NCBI RefSeq assembly: GCF_003287275.1
Contig: NZ_QEVW01000025.1
Coordinates: 248,001 to 312,000, forward strand
Length of the DNA: 64,000 nucleotides
Direction: 5' to 3'
Source: Paenibacillus taichungensis
Lineage (GTDB): Bacteria > Bacillota > Bacilli > Paenibacillales > Paenibacillaceae
Part shown: positions 51,504-60,149 of the stretch, one piece after another
How the letters are laid out: each line of letters begins with the position of its first letter
How positions within the stretch are numbered: position 1 is the stretch's first letter
Translations under genes and position numbers: made by a program
Notes under the pieces: model-generated
Told to the model about the DNA's origin: nothing
Database searches by the model: none
The model's input: the letters and a program-made list of their open reading frames with translations, nothing else

Positions 51504-52166
51504 TCACTTTGGATACGCAAGCTCCATTTTCGTCAAATGGTCCTTGTGACCAACGATGATCAGCACATCCCCGTCCGCAATCCGATCCTCCGCATACGGA
51601 GAGATGTTCATCGAATTTCCACTGCGAATCGCCATCACGTTACACCCGAAACGTGCACGAATATTTAGCTCCAGCAGATTTTTACCGATCATTTGCTCAG
51701 ACGCTCTCATTTCCAAAATACTGTAATCCTCAGATAACTCGATGTAATCGAGAATGTTTGGAGATGTCAGATGATGGGCTACACGCAGTCCCATATCCCG
51801 CTCAGGATAAATGACCTTGTCTGCTCCGATCTTCTGCAATACTTTACCATGAAGCTCATTTTGTGCTTTTACAATCAAAACAGGTACACCCATATCCTTC
51901 AGAATAAGGGTTGTGAGTATACTCGACTGAATGTCTTCACCAATCGCCACAACGACGACATCAAAATTCCGAATACCCAGCGCACGCAGCGCTTCTTCGT
52001 CCGTCGAATCTGCCGATACGGCATGAGTCACCACATTGGACATTTCCTGGGTCCGCTGCTCGTCCGCATCAATGGCCAGTACGTCGAATCCCATGCCGCT
52101 CAGCGCATTGGCTACACTTGATCCGAACCGTCCCATGCCAATGACGGCATATTGTTTTTTTGCCAT
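51504..52166 (-). CDS. Ktr/Trk potassium uptake regulatory subunit
   Basis: A 220-residue RCK protein. The N-terminal Rossmann domain has GMGRFG at 10-15 and an acidic strand end (AIDADEQR), and the C-terminal RCK_C domain runs from about 135 to 220. Such subunits (KtrA or KtrC type) bind ATP/ADP and cyclic di-AMP and gate a KtrB/D channel. No channel gene is in the neighbourhood, which fits a KtrC-like, unlinked subunit. GGGAGG precedes the ATG. Confidence 0.93.
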   Translation of the reverse strand: MAKKQYAVIGMGRFGSSVANALSGMGFDVLAIDADEQRTQEMSNVVTHAVSADSTDEEALRALGIRNFDVVVVAIGEDIQSSILTTLILKDMGVPVLIVKAQNELHGKVLQKIGADKVIYPERDMGLRVAHHLTSPNILDYIELSEDYSILEMRASEQMIGKNLLELNIRARFGCNVMAIRSGNSMNISPYAEDRIADGDVLIIVGHKDHLTKMELAYPK

Positions 52167-52344
52167 TAGGGTCTAACCTCCCGCTGCACTTCAGCATTAC
52201 GCATCTATTGGTAGTCCATTTTTCAATTAAAGGGTACATGTAAATATCCTTCGTAGTATACCACAAAGCTCAATAAACTTGAATGCGCTCACGCTTCCCA
52301 GGGAACAGTATTAGAGCAGCCGAATATACGAGGAGGGACTTGCG

Positions 52345-52578
52345 ATGCCAATTACATTAAGCCTGCGTGAAGCGATTGTTCATAAGGTTCATGATAAAAG
52401 TGATGATCAGCTTCGGGAGATGATCGAAGGTTCTGTAGATGGACCGGAAGCAGCATTACCCGGACTTGGTGCCATTTTCGAAATGATCTGGAAGAACACG
52501 GAACCTGCCAAGCAGGAAGAATTAATCCAAATCGCGCAGGAGCATCTGCACACCATTCCCGTTCAACCCATCAGATAA
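52345..52578 (+). CDS. sspI: Small acid-soluble spore protein SspI
   Basis: A 77-residue minor SASP. The sequence LSLREAIVHKVHDKSDDQLREMIEGSVDGPEAALPGLG is the SspI family signature. It is a forespore protein of unknown precise role. GGAGGG precedes the ATG at 52345. Sigma-G control is expected, but the upstream sequence gives only a poor match. Confidence 0.96.
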   Translation: MPITLSLREAIVHKVHDKSDDQLREMIEGSVDGPEAALPGLGAIFEMIWKNTEPAKQEELIQIAQEHLHTIPVQPIR

Positions 52579-52905
52579 CTGAAGCCTTGGAGGGAAAGGT
52601 AACCATCATCACGTTGTTCAGTCTGCAAAAAAAGATTTTGGCTTATTGGTCTGGATAATGGCTTGCTCCAAGAGCAAGGCAGTTATATCCCTGTAGACTA
52701 ATTAGGCTCCCCTACAGAACAGGGTACAGTCGCTGAGTAAAAACTCAGATAACTGTACCTTGTTTGTGTATATTGAAAAACTCACCAAATCAGTCACTGC
52801 TAAAACACGAATGAGCATTCAACTTAGCGACTGAGCTGATTCATTCAACCATATAACAACGTCAGACCACTACCACTTATGTGTTTGAAGTATAAGAGAA
52901 GATAA
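52579..52905. other. Intergenic region with stacked hairpins
   Basis: No gene. It holds a short hairpin GCTTGCTC/GAGCAAGGC (52663-52682) and a longer one at 52721-52772. The second is probably the sspI terminator. Confidence 0.5.
52721..52772 (+). terminator. Probable terminator downstream of sspI
   Basis: AGGGTACAGT and CTGAGT pair with ACTCAG and ACTGTACCTT, followed by GTTTGTGT. The T run is interrupted and the distance from sspI is about 140 bases. Confidence 0.5.
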
Positions 52906-53706
52906 TCAATTAAATAATTTGGCGATTTTTTCAAACAAAGCCGATATTTCTTCATCTCCAGCAGTGGATGCGTCTGTATTCCCCCACGCATTCTGAAGTG
53001 CAGCCAGCAAATCATTCTCTTCATCCTCAACCGAAGAGGCTGCCCCAGAGCCCGAGCTGGAAATGAGATTTTGCAGCTCACTTAGCAAAGATTTCTTTTC
53101 ATCAACAGTAATCTCATTGTTCATTGTGTTGTCTTGGTTCTGTTCGTTAGAGTTTTCTTGAATATTCCATGCAAATGGCGGCATAATCCCACCCATGGCT
53201 TGCATCATTGGAGGTGTTCCATTACGCTCCGAACGGGATACATCGTTTGCAGGTGGAGGTTCAGGGCGTTGGCTTTGAATGATTTCAGCTACCTGATCAA
53301 ATAAATCGGAGATATCCTCGTCCGAGGCTGCTGGAAGGTCCTGACCCGCTAACAATTCAGATAATGAAGCCAAAGGGCTCACCGTGCTACCAGCAAACTC
53401 ATCTGTTACTGCTGAAGCATCCGAAGAAGCCAGATAACTTTGCAGATCAGATAACAGCGATTTCTGTTGATCCGTAGTCAGCATAAACGCATCCTCGCTT
53501 CGATTGTACGTTCTGCTGTAGTTTTCAGTTGGAAGTGAAGCCTGTACTCCTCCGGCATATTCCGCAAATTCTTTACTTAATTCAAGTGAATCAGCGGCCT
53601 TTCTTTGTGCAGTTTCGTAGTTCTGGCTATTTAACTTGTTTTCGTTTGCCTTTACTGAATGATCATAAGACGTCGTGATTGAATGCCTGTTAATGGATAA
53701 TGACAA
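52906..53706 (-). CDS. Uncharacterised protein with a duplicated module
   Basis: A 266-residue acidic, Ser/Asp/Glu-rich soluble protein. I chose the TTG at 53706, with AGGAG 7 bases upstream; the frame is open to 53766. Residues about 76-144 and 199-266 are related: LTTDQQKSLLSDLQ against ITVDEKKSLLSELQ, and SDEDISDLFDQVAEIIQ against GDEEISALFEKIAKLFN. A Pro/Met-rich linker lies between. No signal peptide. I recognise no family. It has no obvious operon partner. Confidence 0.75.
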   Translation of the reverse strand: MSLSINRHSITTSYDHSVKANENKLNSQNYETAQRKAADSLELSKEFAEYAGGVQASLPTENYSRTYNRSEDAFMLTTDQQKSLLSDLQSYLASSDASAVTDEFAGSTVSPLASLSELLAGQDLPAASDEDISDLFDQVAEIIQSQRPEPPPANDVSRSERNGTPPMMQAMGGIMPPFAWNIQENSNEQNQDNTMNNEITVDEKKSLLSELQNLISSSGSGAASSVEDEENDLLAALQNAWGNTDASTAGDEEISALFEKIAKLFN

Positions 53707-53845
53707 AATAGATCTCCTCTCTCTGTGTACATCAATGAGTAGCCATACCGTACACTCCAATTTCATCGGCGGCCAACCTGAATTTATCCTGAGAGCAGAC
53801 TGAACGATGACTGAATGTTATGTCTCCTGAGAGTTCACGGAACGA

Positions 53846-53893
53846 CAAAAATGACCTAACCCCCTCTCTCATCAGAGGGGTATCAGGTCATTT
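53846..53893 (-). terminator. Terminator of prfC
   Basis: On the minus strand AAATGACCT pairs with AGGTCATTT and ACCCCTCT with AGAGGGGG, followed by TTTGTCG. Confidence 0.85.
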
Positions 53894-53946
53894 GCTTCTT
53901 TATGTCGTTACAGTCTTATGTCTTTACTGACTTTGAAAAAAACGGC

Positions 53947-55530
53947 TTATGGAGCTGTCTCCAGGAATTTCGCCGTTGGATTTTTATCCATTGCGGTTCT
54001 CATCGCGTATTCATTTTCGAACAGGACTACATGATTGCCTTTTTTATCTTTCACCAGAGCAGAGTTGATCCGGAATTTACTTGGGTCCAGATTCTCGTCC
54101 ACGATCCAGCGAGCAAATTGATAAGGCATACGCTGTAGCTGCACGTCTACCCCGTACTCGCCCTTCATCCGGTATTCAAATACCTCGAATTGCAGCTGAC
54201 CCACTACGCCGAGCAATGTCTCGTCGAAGCTAACGGTGTTGAACACCTGGATCGTACCTTCCTCGGTCAACTGGTCAATCCCTTTTTGGTACTGTTTATG
54301 TTTCAATGCATTTTTAACTGTTACTTTGGCAAAAATCTCTGGTGAGAACGTTGGCAGTTCGTCAAAAATAACCTCGCTACCTTGGCTCAATGAATCGCCA
54401 ATCCGGAAGATACCCGGATCGAACAGACCAATAATATCGCCTGCGTAAGCCTCTTCTACAATATCCCGATCCTGTGCAAGGAATTGCTGAGGCTGCGACA
54501 GTTTGATTTCTTTGCCCACACGATTATGCTTCACACTCATACCGCGTTGGAACTTACCGGATACAATCCGCAGGAATGCGATACGATCCCGGTGTGCCGG
54601 GTTCATGTTCGCCTGGATTTTGAAGACATAACCGCTGAACTTCTCATTCGTTGGTTCAATCTCACCCGCTGTACTGCGACGTGGTTCCGGCTTCGGTGCG
54701 AGCTGCAAGAAGTTCTCGAGGAACGTCTGCACACCGAAGTTATTGATGGCACTACCGAAGAATACAGGTGTCAGTTCACCACGTTGTACCTTCTCCATGT
54801 CGAACTGGTCTCCTGCAACATCCAGAAGCTCTAAGTCCTGACACAGCTGATCATGCAGATAATCTCCTGCCATCTCACGAATGATCGGATCTTCGTATCC
54901 ATCCACTTTTTGTACTTTAATCGTTGAGTGATCGTCCCCTTGGAACAATTCCACCTGATTTTTCATCCGATCGTACACGCCACAAAGTTCACGACCTGTA
55001 CCAATCGGCCAGTTCATCGGTACGGAGCGAATCCCCAGTACGTTTTCGAGTTCTTCCATCAGATCAAACGGGCTTTGTCCTTCACGGTCCAGCTTATTGA
55101 TGAACGTAAAGATCGGAATACCACGCTTCGCACAAACCTGGAACAATTTAATGGTCTGTGCCTCGACACCTTTGGCCACGTCAATCAACATTACTGCGCT
55201 ATCGGCAGCTGTCAATGTACGATACGTATCTTCACTGAAGTCTTGGTGACCCGGTGTATCCAGGATATTGATGCGATGACCCAGGTAATCAAACTGCATT
55301 ACGGAAGAAGTTACCGAGATCCCCCGCTGCTTTTCAATCTCCATCCAGTCACTTGTTGCATGTTTGCTTGCTTTCCGAGCTTTTACTGTACCGGCAAGAC
55401 GAATCGCGCCCCCGAACAGCAACAGTTTCTCGGTTAATGTTGTTTTACCCGCATCCGGGTGAGAGATAATGGCAAACGTCCGGCGTTTGTCCACTTCCTG
55501 TTGAAGAATGTTATCTGCAGCTTTGCTCAT
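53947..55530 (-). CDS. prfC: Peptide chain release factor 3
   Basis: A 527-residue translational GTPase. G1 is ISHPDAGKTT (about 22-31), G3 is DTPGHQDF and G4 is NKLDRE. The C-terminal YRMKGEYGVDVQLQRMPYQFARW region separates RF3 from EF-G and from LepA. It recycles RF1 and RF2 after termination. The ATG at 55530 follows AAAGGG; the frame is open to 55587 but without a site. RF3 is present only in some Bacillota. Monocistronic. Confidence 0.95.
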   Translation of the reverse strand: MSKAADNILQQEVDKRRTFAIISHPDAGKTTLTEKLLLFGGAIRLAGTVKARKASKHATSDWMEIEKQRGISVTSSVMQFDYLGHRINILDTPGHQDFSEDTYRTLTAADSAVMLIDVAKGVEAQTIKLFQVCAKRGIPIFTFINKLDREGQSPFDLMEELENVLGIRSVPMNWPIGTGRELCGVYDRMKNQVELFQGDDHSTIKVQKVDGYEDPIIREMAGDYLHDQLCQDLELLDVAGDQFDMEKVQRGELTPVFFGSAINNFGVQTFLENFLQLAPKPEPRRSTAGEIEPTNEKFSGYVFKIQANMNPAHRDRIAFLRIVSGKFQRGMSVKHNRVGKEIKLSQPQQFLAQDRDIVEEAYAGDIIGLFDPGIFRIGDSLSQGSEVIFDELPTFSPEIFAKVTVKNALKHKQYQKGIDQLTEEGTIQVFNTVSFDETLLGVVGQLQFEVFEYRMKGEYGVDVQLQRMPYQFARWIVDENLDPSKFRINSALVKDKKGNHVVLFENEYAMRTAMDKNPTAKFLETAP

Positions 55531-55888
55531 AGATTCTATCCCTTTCGTCCGTTCATTCACGTTAATCCGGCGAGGCCGGTCTACCATTCAATCTTTATGC
55601 AATCCGGCTATGCCGGTTGATTGTACATTCGCATTTCGCACATGAGGCAATTAAGCATCCTATGTTAATTTTACACATTTACAACGGAGTTCATCCTCCC
55701 TAAGCATTGTGTTTTCATTCATGCCGTAGACCTGATTTAATATCCAACTTTCCTATTGTACCATAATCTTTACCGAAAATAACCGATTACGTACAGCAGA
55801 TTCTACTCTTTTCCGATTGCAAAAAAAGAGCACCCTTCCGCCATCATTATGGCTTCCAGGTACTCATAATTCATTTCGCTTACCGCTC
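55531..55888. other. Intergenic region between prfC and doxX
   Basis: It contains a two-fold GGCGAGGCCGG/ATCCGGC-type direct repeat near 55567-55616 and a long imperfect hairpin with a T run on the minus strand (55823-55892) that ends the DoxX gene. No gene seen. Confidence 0.5.
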
Positions 55889-55892
55889 TTAG
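55823..55892 (-). terminator. Probable terminator of the doxX gene
   Basis: On the minus strand AAGAGC pairs with GCTCTT, with further partial pairing inside, followed by seven T. Overlaps the last few codons. Confidence 0.6.
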
Positions 55893-56287
55893 AAAATTAA
55901 TGTGTCCAGAGCGTATTGTCCTCCACCTGTCAAAGCTAGCGCTACACCAAGGACCAGGATGGCCAGGTTATATTCAAATCCGTTTTGCGTGGACCAGTAT
56001 CCGTTCGCACCATGAACCTTCACGATGGCAATAACCATAGTCAGAGCAATCAGAATGCCTCCTACTGGTGTGAGCAGACCCAGAGCCAGCAGCAACCCCC
56101 CGCCGAATTCCGCCAATCCCGCGAGCAGTGCAACCAGAGCGCCCGGCTTCATCCCCATGGACTCAAACCAGCCGCCGGTTCCCTTTATCCCGTATCCTCC
56201 AAACCATCCAAACAGTTTCTGAGCCCCGTGCGCCATGAATGACAATCCAATCACCAAACGAATCAACAACAATCCTACATCCAACAT
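55889..56287 (-). CDS. DoxX family membrane protein
   Basis: A 132-residue protein with four hydrophobic segments and the family start LDVGLLLIRLVIGLSFMAHGAQKLFGWFGG. The ATG at 56287 has GGAGG 8 bases upstream; another ATG at 56302 lacks it. DoxX proteins are linked with quinone, aldehyde and thiol stress (compare Bacillus CatD and MhqP). The promoter carries an inverted repeat over its -10, so it is probably repressed by a MarR- or HxlR-type regulator. Confidence 0.9.
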   Translation of the reverse strand: MLDVGLLLIRLVIGLSFMAHGAQKLFGWFGGYGIKGTGGWFESMGMKPGALVALLAGLAEFGGGLLLALGLLTPVGGILIALTMVIAIVKVHGANGYWSTQNGFEYNLAILVLGVALALTGGGQYALDTLIF

Positions 56288-56689
56288 TTTCTTTTCCTCC
56301 ATTCAATATATACAAAATAGTATTCTTAGATTAAAGATATTATGCTAAATTTTTTTCTTCATGAATGTATTTCGTAACCCCTTCACCTGGTTCACATTTT
56401 ATCTCATGAATGATGTACGTTTCCGATTCGTCATCGGTTTTTCGTACGTCTTTGCTTAATCTCTTTATCTCTAGAGTTGAGTATAAGTTATATACTTACT
56501 TTTTGTCAATAACTTATTTTATTATATGCACATTTTTACATCCCCCACTTCTCTATCGCAAAAAAGACCTGAAAAGATCGCATTTCTGCGTTCTTCCCAA
56601 GTCTATTTTTAAAAGTGTTAGTCTTATCACCAATAAAATGACTTCGCTCTAATCAAAACTCCTGCCACTCATGAGTGATACTCCCGCGA
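56288..56689. other. Intergenic region between doxX and zwf copy 2
   Basis: No gene. It has the doxX promoter and operator-like repeat (56480-56509). The zwf copy 2 terminator was not identified. Confidence 0.5.
56480..56509 (-). promoter_or_regulatory. doxX promoter with inverted repeat on the -10
   Basis: On the minus strand TTGACA (56504-56509), an 18-base spacer and TATACT (56480-56485). The inverted repeat AGTATA-TAACT-TATACT (56480-56496) covers the -10. The half-site AGTATA also occurs in the HxlR-promoter palindrome near 44120. The start of the transcript would be about 185 bases upstream of the gene. Confidence 0.55.
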
Positions 56690-58240
56690 TTAATTATTTA
56701 CTTGCCAGATGACACTGTCTTCGTCCTGACCATTAACCGGCCACCAGTGGAACCCATCCTGCTCCAGCAGTTTGCCTGTTGCTTCGGGCCCCCACGTACC
56801 TGCTGGATACGTGTGCAGCTCTCCGTGATTTTCCGCCCAAGCCGCCGCAATCCGGTCAACGAAGGACCATGCTGTAGCCACTTCATCCCAACGGGTAAAG
56901 TAAGTGGAGTCTCCTTCTGCTGCATCATGCAGCAATCGTTCATACGCCTCCGGCGAGTTGATTCCAATCATGCAGCTCTGACAGAAATCCATCGCCAGCG
57001 GCTGAATCTCTGAGTCTGAACCCGGTTTCTTGGCATTGATTTTAATATAAATGCCTTCCATCGGATTCACCCGAATAACGAGTAAATTCGGCTCCAGTTT
57101 ATACTTTTTCCCCAGATAGACGTTACTCGGCATGGATTTGAATTCAACTACAATCTCGGTCGTTTTCACCGGAAGGCGCTTGCCTGTCCGAATATAGAAC
57201 GGCACACCCGCCCAGCGGAAATTATCCACAAATACACGTGCGGCAAAATAAGTCTCCGTACTGGATTCCGGATCAACCTTGTCCTCCTGACGATAACCAG
57301 GAAGCTGCTTACCACGATACTCCCCTTCGGCATACTGCCCGCGCACAACGTTAGTGCTTACTTCTTCATTAGAGGTAAACGCACGCAGAGAACGCAATAC
57401 CTTAACCTTCTCATCGCGGATGTCCTCCGGGAATAAACGACTTGGCGGCTCCATGGCAATCATCGTTAGCATCTGCAGCATATGGTTCTGGCCCATATCG
57501 CGCAAAGCTCCCGAATGATCGTAGTATCCGCCACGTTCTTCCACACCAACCGTCTCTCCAAGGGTAATCTGAACGTTGGCAATATGTTTATTGTTCCAAA
57601 GCGGCTCGAAAAAGGCATTACCAAAGCGAATCACTTCGATATTCTGCACCATTTCCTTGCCCAGATAATGGTCAATCCGATAAATCTCTTCCTCACGGAA
57701 CACTTCACGGATCTGCTCATTCAGATGCTCCGCAGATTGCAGATCATATCCGAATGGTTTCTCAATCACAAGTCGATTCCACCCGCGGCTCTCCAACATT
57801 CCACCATCACGCAAACTATATGAGACGCTGCCGAAGAGCTCAGGTGCCAGCGCCAGATAGAACAGACGGTTACCCGGTATGTTAAACTTCGCTTCCAAAC
57901 TCTCTGTCTGCTCACGTAATTCTTTGAAACCGTCCACGTTATTGATATCTAGTGATTTATACTCAAAATGTTCGACAAAAGCGTTCCACTCATCGGGTTC
58001 CCCCGCCGGATAGCGGCAGAACTCCTTAATGGATTCATAGATGTCTTCCCGGAATTCTTCTGGTGACCTCGGACGACGCGCTACACCAATAACCGCAAAG
58101 TCTTCGGCTAACTTGCCTTCGCGGTAGAGACTGTAGATCGCCGGAAACAGCTTCCGGCGGGCCAAATCACCCGTTGCTCCAAAAATGAAAAATACTGCAC
58201 CTGGTGTCTGCACTTCATCTTGCATTTGTTTTTCGACCAT
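56690..58240 (-). CDS. zwf: Glucose-6-phosphate 1-dehydrogenase, copy 2
   Basis: A 516-residue enzyme with FGATGDLARRK at 20-30 and active-site RIDHYLGK at 188-195. It is a clear but divergent paralog of copy 1, slightly longer at both ends. I chose the ATG at 58240, preceded by AAAGAGGAG with short spacing; an ATG at 58318 is also in frame. It is not linked to other pentose phosphate genes. It may serve a different condition or coenzyme; this is not shown by the sequence. Confidence 0.95.
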   Translation of the reverse strand: MVEKQMQDEVQTPGAVFFIFGATGDLARRKLFPAIYSLYREGKLAEDFAVIGVARRPRSPEEFREDIYESIKEFCRYPAGEPDEWNAFVEHFEYKSLDINNVDGFKELREQTESLEAKFNIPGNRLFYLALAPELFGSVSYSLRDGGMLESRGWNRLVIEKPFGYDLQSAEHLNEQIREVFREEEIYRIDHYLGKEMVQNIEVIRFGNAFFEPLWNNKHIANVQITLGETVGVEERGGYYDHSGALRDMGQNHMLQMLTMIAMEPPSRLFPEDIRDEKVKVLRSLRAFTSNEEVSTNVVRGQYAEGEYRGKQLPGYRQEDKVDPESSTETYFAARVFVDNFRWAGVPFYIRTGKRLPVKTTEIVVEFKSMPSNVYLGKKYKLEPNLLVIRVNPMEGIYIKINAKKPGSDSEIQPLAMDFCQSCMIGINSPEAYERLLHDAAEGDSTYFTRWDEVATAWSFVDRIAAAWAENHGELHTYPAGTWGPEATGKLLEQDGFHWWPVNGQDEDSVIWQVNN

Positions 58241-58487
58241 GGGCTCCTCTTTCTTTCCGGGAAGATATCTCCACACTCTCCCCGAGCTATGTAATGGTGT
58301 TATATACGCAACATACAACCGTCAATTACCAGCAAATTTCCTTCTTGGATGTGATGCCATTTTAGCATAAAGCCCCATGGGTTGCACTAATTTTCCTGAG
58401 AAATGTTATCAATATTTTTCCACAATTCATGGAAAATTCATCTATAAAATTTCATAATCGGACTTATAAATCTGCTTGAATATTGCA

Positions 58488-59225
58488 TTAATATTCGATC
58501 GTGATCACCGGGAAACCTACTGTAACTCGATTAGTCCCCTTTTCGTCATCCTGATGGACAGCAAGCTGCATGTTCAAGTGATGCTTACCGCTCTTAATCG
58601 CTATGGGCAGATCCGATGCCTCATATGACACGCTGGCAGTGCTGTTATCTGTATAACGTTCTATCGCTTGCATTTGTATATCTCCAGACAGCTGTTCCTC
58701 GATTTGCTGCAATTGACTGCTCGCGCCACTTTCCATTGCACTGGTGCCCTGCACAGCGAAATTCCATGCTGGCTTCATACCCGAATCGTTGAGCAACTTG
58801 GATACTTGTTCATGTAATGTGGTCAATAAACGTTGGTCCGTATGTTCATTGCCAGATAACTGGACGATCGCATAGTATTCCTTTTCCCCCGTCACGACAA
58901 CATTGACCAGAATGCCTGCATGCTGAGCATCAGCAGCCATCTCACTACGATACACATCATGCCCCGTCTGAACACCGTGTTCAGGCTGTTGCAATCCCAG
59001 CCGATGAGCGAGCAGCTCTGCCTGCTCTTTTGCATCTCCACGGCCTTCCCCTTGCCATTTGATGACTAGACGCTCCACATGATCGATTGCTGTATCTGCG
59101 GTCTTTATCAATTGTTCCAGCTTGTCTGCTTCAGATTCCGTCTTCTCAGCGTACACATGAGTCATGCCTACAAGTATAATGATTGCTAATGCGAGTGTGC
59201 CTACTGTCATCCATCGATTTAACAT
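58488..59225 (-). CDS. YwmB-like exported protein
   Basis: A 245-residue protein with a signal peptide (TVGTLALAIIILVGMTHVYA, about 7-26) and an extracytoplasmic domain ending in VTVGFPVITIEY, which resembles the YwmB/TATA-box-binding-like family (DUF1779). GGAGG lies 6 bases before the ATG. The function is unknown. In Bacillus ywmB is near cell-wall and sporulation genes; here it is alone between zwf and the lia operon. Confidence 0.82.
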   Translation of the reverse strand: MLNRWMTVGTLALAIIILVGMTHVYAEKTESEADKLEQLIKTADTAIDHVERLVIKWQGEGRGDAKEQAELLAHRLGLQQPEHGVQTGHDVYRSEMAADAQHAGILVNVVVTGEKEYYAIVQLSGNEHTDQRLLTTLHEQVSKLLNDSGMKPAWNFAVQGTSAMESGASSQLQQIEEQLSGDIQMQAIERYTDNSTASVSYEASDLPIAIKSGKHHLNMQLAVHQDDEKGTNRVTVGFPVITIEY

Positions 59226-59468
59226 TTCAATCCTCCGCTCTTTCTTACATTCTATGAATCTATCAACAGCATGCCCCCATTACTCATTTGCTAAACTTCT
59301 TTTTGGCACACAAAAAAAGCCCCACCCACCATCTTCATGGCTGATCGGACCTTATATCATCTTATGGGCAGAACAAACTTTCGAATCGTGCTCCCCTGAT
59401 TAGTTCAATTCACTTGAGCACTCAACAAACCAATAGTTCGTGCCTCAACGCTCACACTGCTTCATTTT

Positions 59469-60149
59469 CTATTCCGCAAGTCCATTTTTATAGGCATAGA
59501 TGGCTGCCTGTGTACGGTCATCCACGCCCAATTTTGCTAGTATGTTCGTGACATGGAATTTGACCGTCTTGATTCCGATAATGAGATCATCTGCGATGTC
59601 CTGGTTCGATTTGCCTTTAGCTACTAACCGAAGTACATCCATCTCACGATCAGTCAATTCATCATGAGCTGGTGCCACTGCCTGCGGCTGTCGGAAACGA
59701 TTCATCATTTTGGACGCCACTTGTGACTCCAGAACAGATTGCCCCCGAGCAGCAGCACGGATTGCATCTGCCACCTCATTGGCTCTGGATGTTTTCAGCA
59801 GATAACTGAAGGCTCCTGCCTCGATAACCGGATACATTTTTTCGTCATCCAGATAACTGGTCAGTACAATGACCTTACATTCCGGATACATTTTAAGCAG
59901 CTGCCGGGTGGCTTCAATCCCGTCCATTCCTTCCATGACGAGATCCATCAGGACAACATCAGGTTTATACTCCTGTGCCAACCGAATGCCTTCCTCGCCG
60001 CTGCCTGCTTCCCCCACCACTTCAATGCCATCTTCAGTATCCAGCACCGCAGCGAGGCCAATGCGTACCATCTCATGATCATCCACGAGCAATACTTTGA
60101 TCGACGTTTCCGCTTCCGTCTCCGTTTCTATTCCCGTCTCCATTGACAT
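59469..60149 (-). CDS. liaR: Response regulator, LiaR/VraR type (NarL family)
   Basis: A 226-residue regulator. The receiver has the acidic pair D23 and D24, phospho-acceptor D69 (VVLMDLVMEG) and the Lys in LLKTS. The C-terminal LuxR-type helix-turn-helix is LTDREMDVLRLVAKGKSNQDIADDLIIGIKTVKFHVTNIL. It overlaps the kinase gene by 71 bases. The ATG at 60149 has GAGG 6 bases upstream; the frame is open to 60167. The N-terminal TETEAET repeat is unusual. Order liaF-liaS-liaR supports the call. Confidence 0.9.
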   Translation of the reverse strand: MSMETGIETETEAETSIKVLLVDDHEMVRIGLAAVLDTEDGIEVVGEAGSGEEGIRLAQEYKPDVVLMDLVMEGMDGIEATRQLLKMYPECKVIVLTSYLDDEKMYPVIEAGAFSYLLKTSRANEVADAIRAAARGQSVLESQVASKMMNRFRQPQAVAPAHDELTDREMDVLRLVAKGKSNQDIADDLIIGIKTVKFHVTNILAKLGVDDRTQAAIYAYKNGLAE

